A DNA stretch of 12,489 nucleotides, taken from assembly GCA_964650285.1 (NCBI GenBank), contig CAZYSP010000016.1, forward strand, positions 1 through 12,489. Direction: 5' to 3'. A model generated the notes under the pieces. It was given only the letters and a program-made list of their open reading frames with translations. It did no database searches and was not told the DNA's origin. The DNA comes from JACPJP01 sp964650285 (GTDB taxonomy: Archaea; Nanobdellota; Nanobdellia; Woesearchaeales; GW2011-AR4). Below, piece by piece: positions 12,244 through 12,489 of this stretch (the first letter of the stretch is position 1; every line of letters begins with the position of its first letter). The position numbers and the translations under genes are program-made.

Positions 12244-12297
12244 ATGAAACGGAAAGCGACAGATAATTTTGACTCGCTTTCCTGTCATTTTTTATGA
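12244..12297 (+). CDS. Possible 17-codon leader peptide ORF
   Basis: The short frame MKRKATDNFDSLSCHFL lies just upstream of the secreted protein gene. GGTGGT at 12235-12240 sits a few bases ahead of its ATG and could serve as a ribosome binding site. Its codons contain both arms of a 9-bp hairpin (12251-12282). It ends 8 bases before the next ATG, so translation of one could affect the other. Nothing confirms that it is translated; it may be only a structured RNA leader. Confidence 0.25.
   Translation: MKRKATDNFDSLSCHFL
12251..12282 (+). promoter_or_regulatory. 9-bp hairpin upstream of the secreted protein gene
   Basis: GGAAAGCGA (12251-12259) pairs perfectly with TCGCTTTCC (12274-12282) across a 14-base loop. 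It is markedly GC-rich for this region. A run of six T follows six bases later, so it could be a terminator or attenuator-like element, or an element in the leader of the next gene. Confidence 0.5.
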
Positions 12298-12305
12298 AAT
12301 AAAAA

Positions 12306-12489
12306 ATGAAAAAAGGTGTTATAGTAACAATTGTATTATTTTTTTTAGCTGTAAGCATTGTTTTTTCTCAAAATAATAATGTTGATAATAATAAAGTTGA
12401 CAAAGAGGTTGAGGAAAAATTAAAAGAGGAGGAGGAGGTTTCTGTTATTGTTGTTCTGGAGGATGATTATGATGTTTTGAATGAATATT
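12306..12489 (+). CDS. Secreted protein, N-terminal fragment (possible protease propeptide)
   Basis: Sixty-one residues are visible before the window ends. They begin MKKGVIVTIVLFFLAVSIVFS, a clear signal peptide with likely cleavage near residue 21-22. An Asn/Asp-rich spacer follows, then an acidic stretch (EKLKEEEE) leading into the strand VSVIVVLEDDYDVL. That order (charged helix, then a hydrophobic strand of the type VSVIVxL) resembles the inhibitory propeptide of archaeal subtilisin-like proteases, but no catalytic motif is in the window, so the assignment is a guess. The ATG is the only good start. There is no close Shine-Dalgarno site; a hairpin and small ORF lie just upstream. Confidence 0.6.
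   Translation, partial: MKKGVIVTIVLFFLAVSIVFSQNNNVDNNKVDKEVEEKLKEEEEVSVIVVLEDDYDVLNEY

Overview
The window is AT-rich DNA from an archaeon. Evidence: a ribosomal cluster with S19e, PDCD5-like protein, L39e and L31e; an archaeal DnaG; class III signal peptides on pilin-like proteins; TATA-type promoters, several placed for leaderless transcripts; and Shine-Dalgarno sites of the GGAGG/GAGGT type. Long Lys/Glu tails on ribosomal proteins, the low GC content and the style of the secreted proteins (Ca-binding DxDxDG plus Cys motifs, GTLTQ-like repeats) suggest a DPANN-type lineage such as Woesearchaeota or Pacearchaeota. That placement is inference. A run of exactly 100 N at 9416-9515 shows this is a draft scaffold, possibly metagenomic.

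Layout. 1-235 (minus) is the N-terminus of a superfamily 2 helicase (Lhr-like) cut by the window edge, divergent from the ribosomal operon 486-2267 (rps19e, PDCD5 homologue, rpl39e, rpl31e). An unrecognised protein (2294-2668, minus) converges on rpl31e; tif6, which often follows rpl31e in archaea, is absent. The 433-base gap 2669-3101 is not empty. It holds a leaderless promoter, a likely H/ACA pseudouridylation guide RNA with a kink-turn and an ACA box (2851-2927) inside a longer pairing (2817-2946), and a 16-bp inverted repeat (2954-3072) just upstream of dnaG (3102-4328). Next is an unusual fusion of an APC-type amino acid permease with a class I methyltransferase (4467-6371).

From 6445 to 10545 (minus) lies a surface-structure region. 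It contains a secreted fibre-like protein with VGIGTT repeats, a pilin-like protein with Ca-binding, Cys-rich and beta-repeat segments, a short class III pilin, and three paralogous disulfide-bearing pilins. The 5' coding ends of the three paralogues share an identical 34-base stretch. The first four genes (9358 down to 6445) are packed as one operon; the other two have their own TATA promoters. No prepilin peptidase, assembly ATPase or platform protein is in the window.

Divergent from the pilins, an RDD membrane protein and an SppA-like S49 peptidase (10662-12090, plus) form a two-gene operon. The window ends in the N-terminus of a secreted protein (12306-12489), preceded by a possible 17-codon leader ORF that contains a 9-bp hairpin.

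Most notable: the H/ACA RNA and its predicted match to the 23S rRNA region of E. coli positions 1915/1917; the permease-methyltransferase fusion; and look-alike covarying hairpins in front of two ribosomal protein genes.
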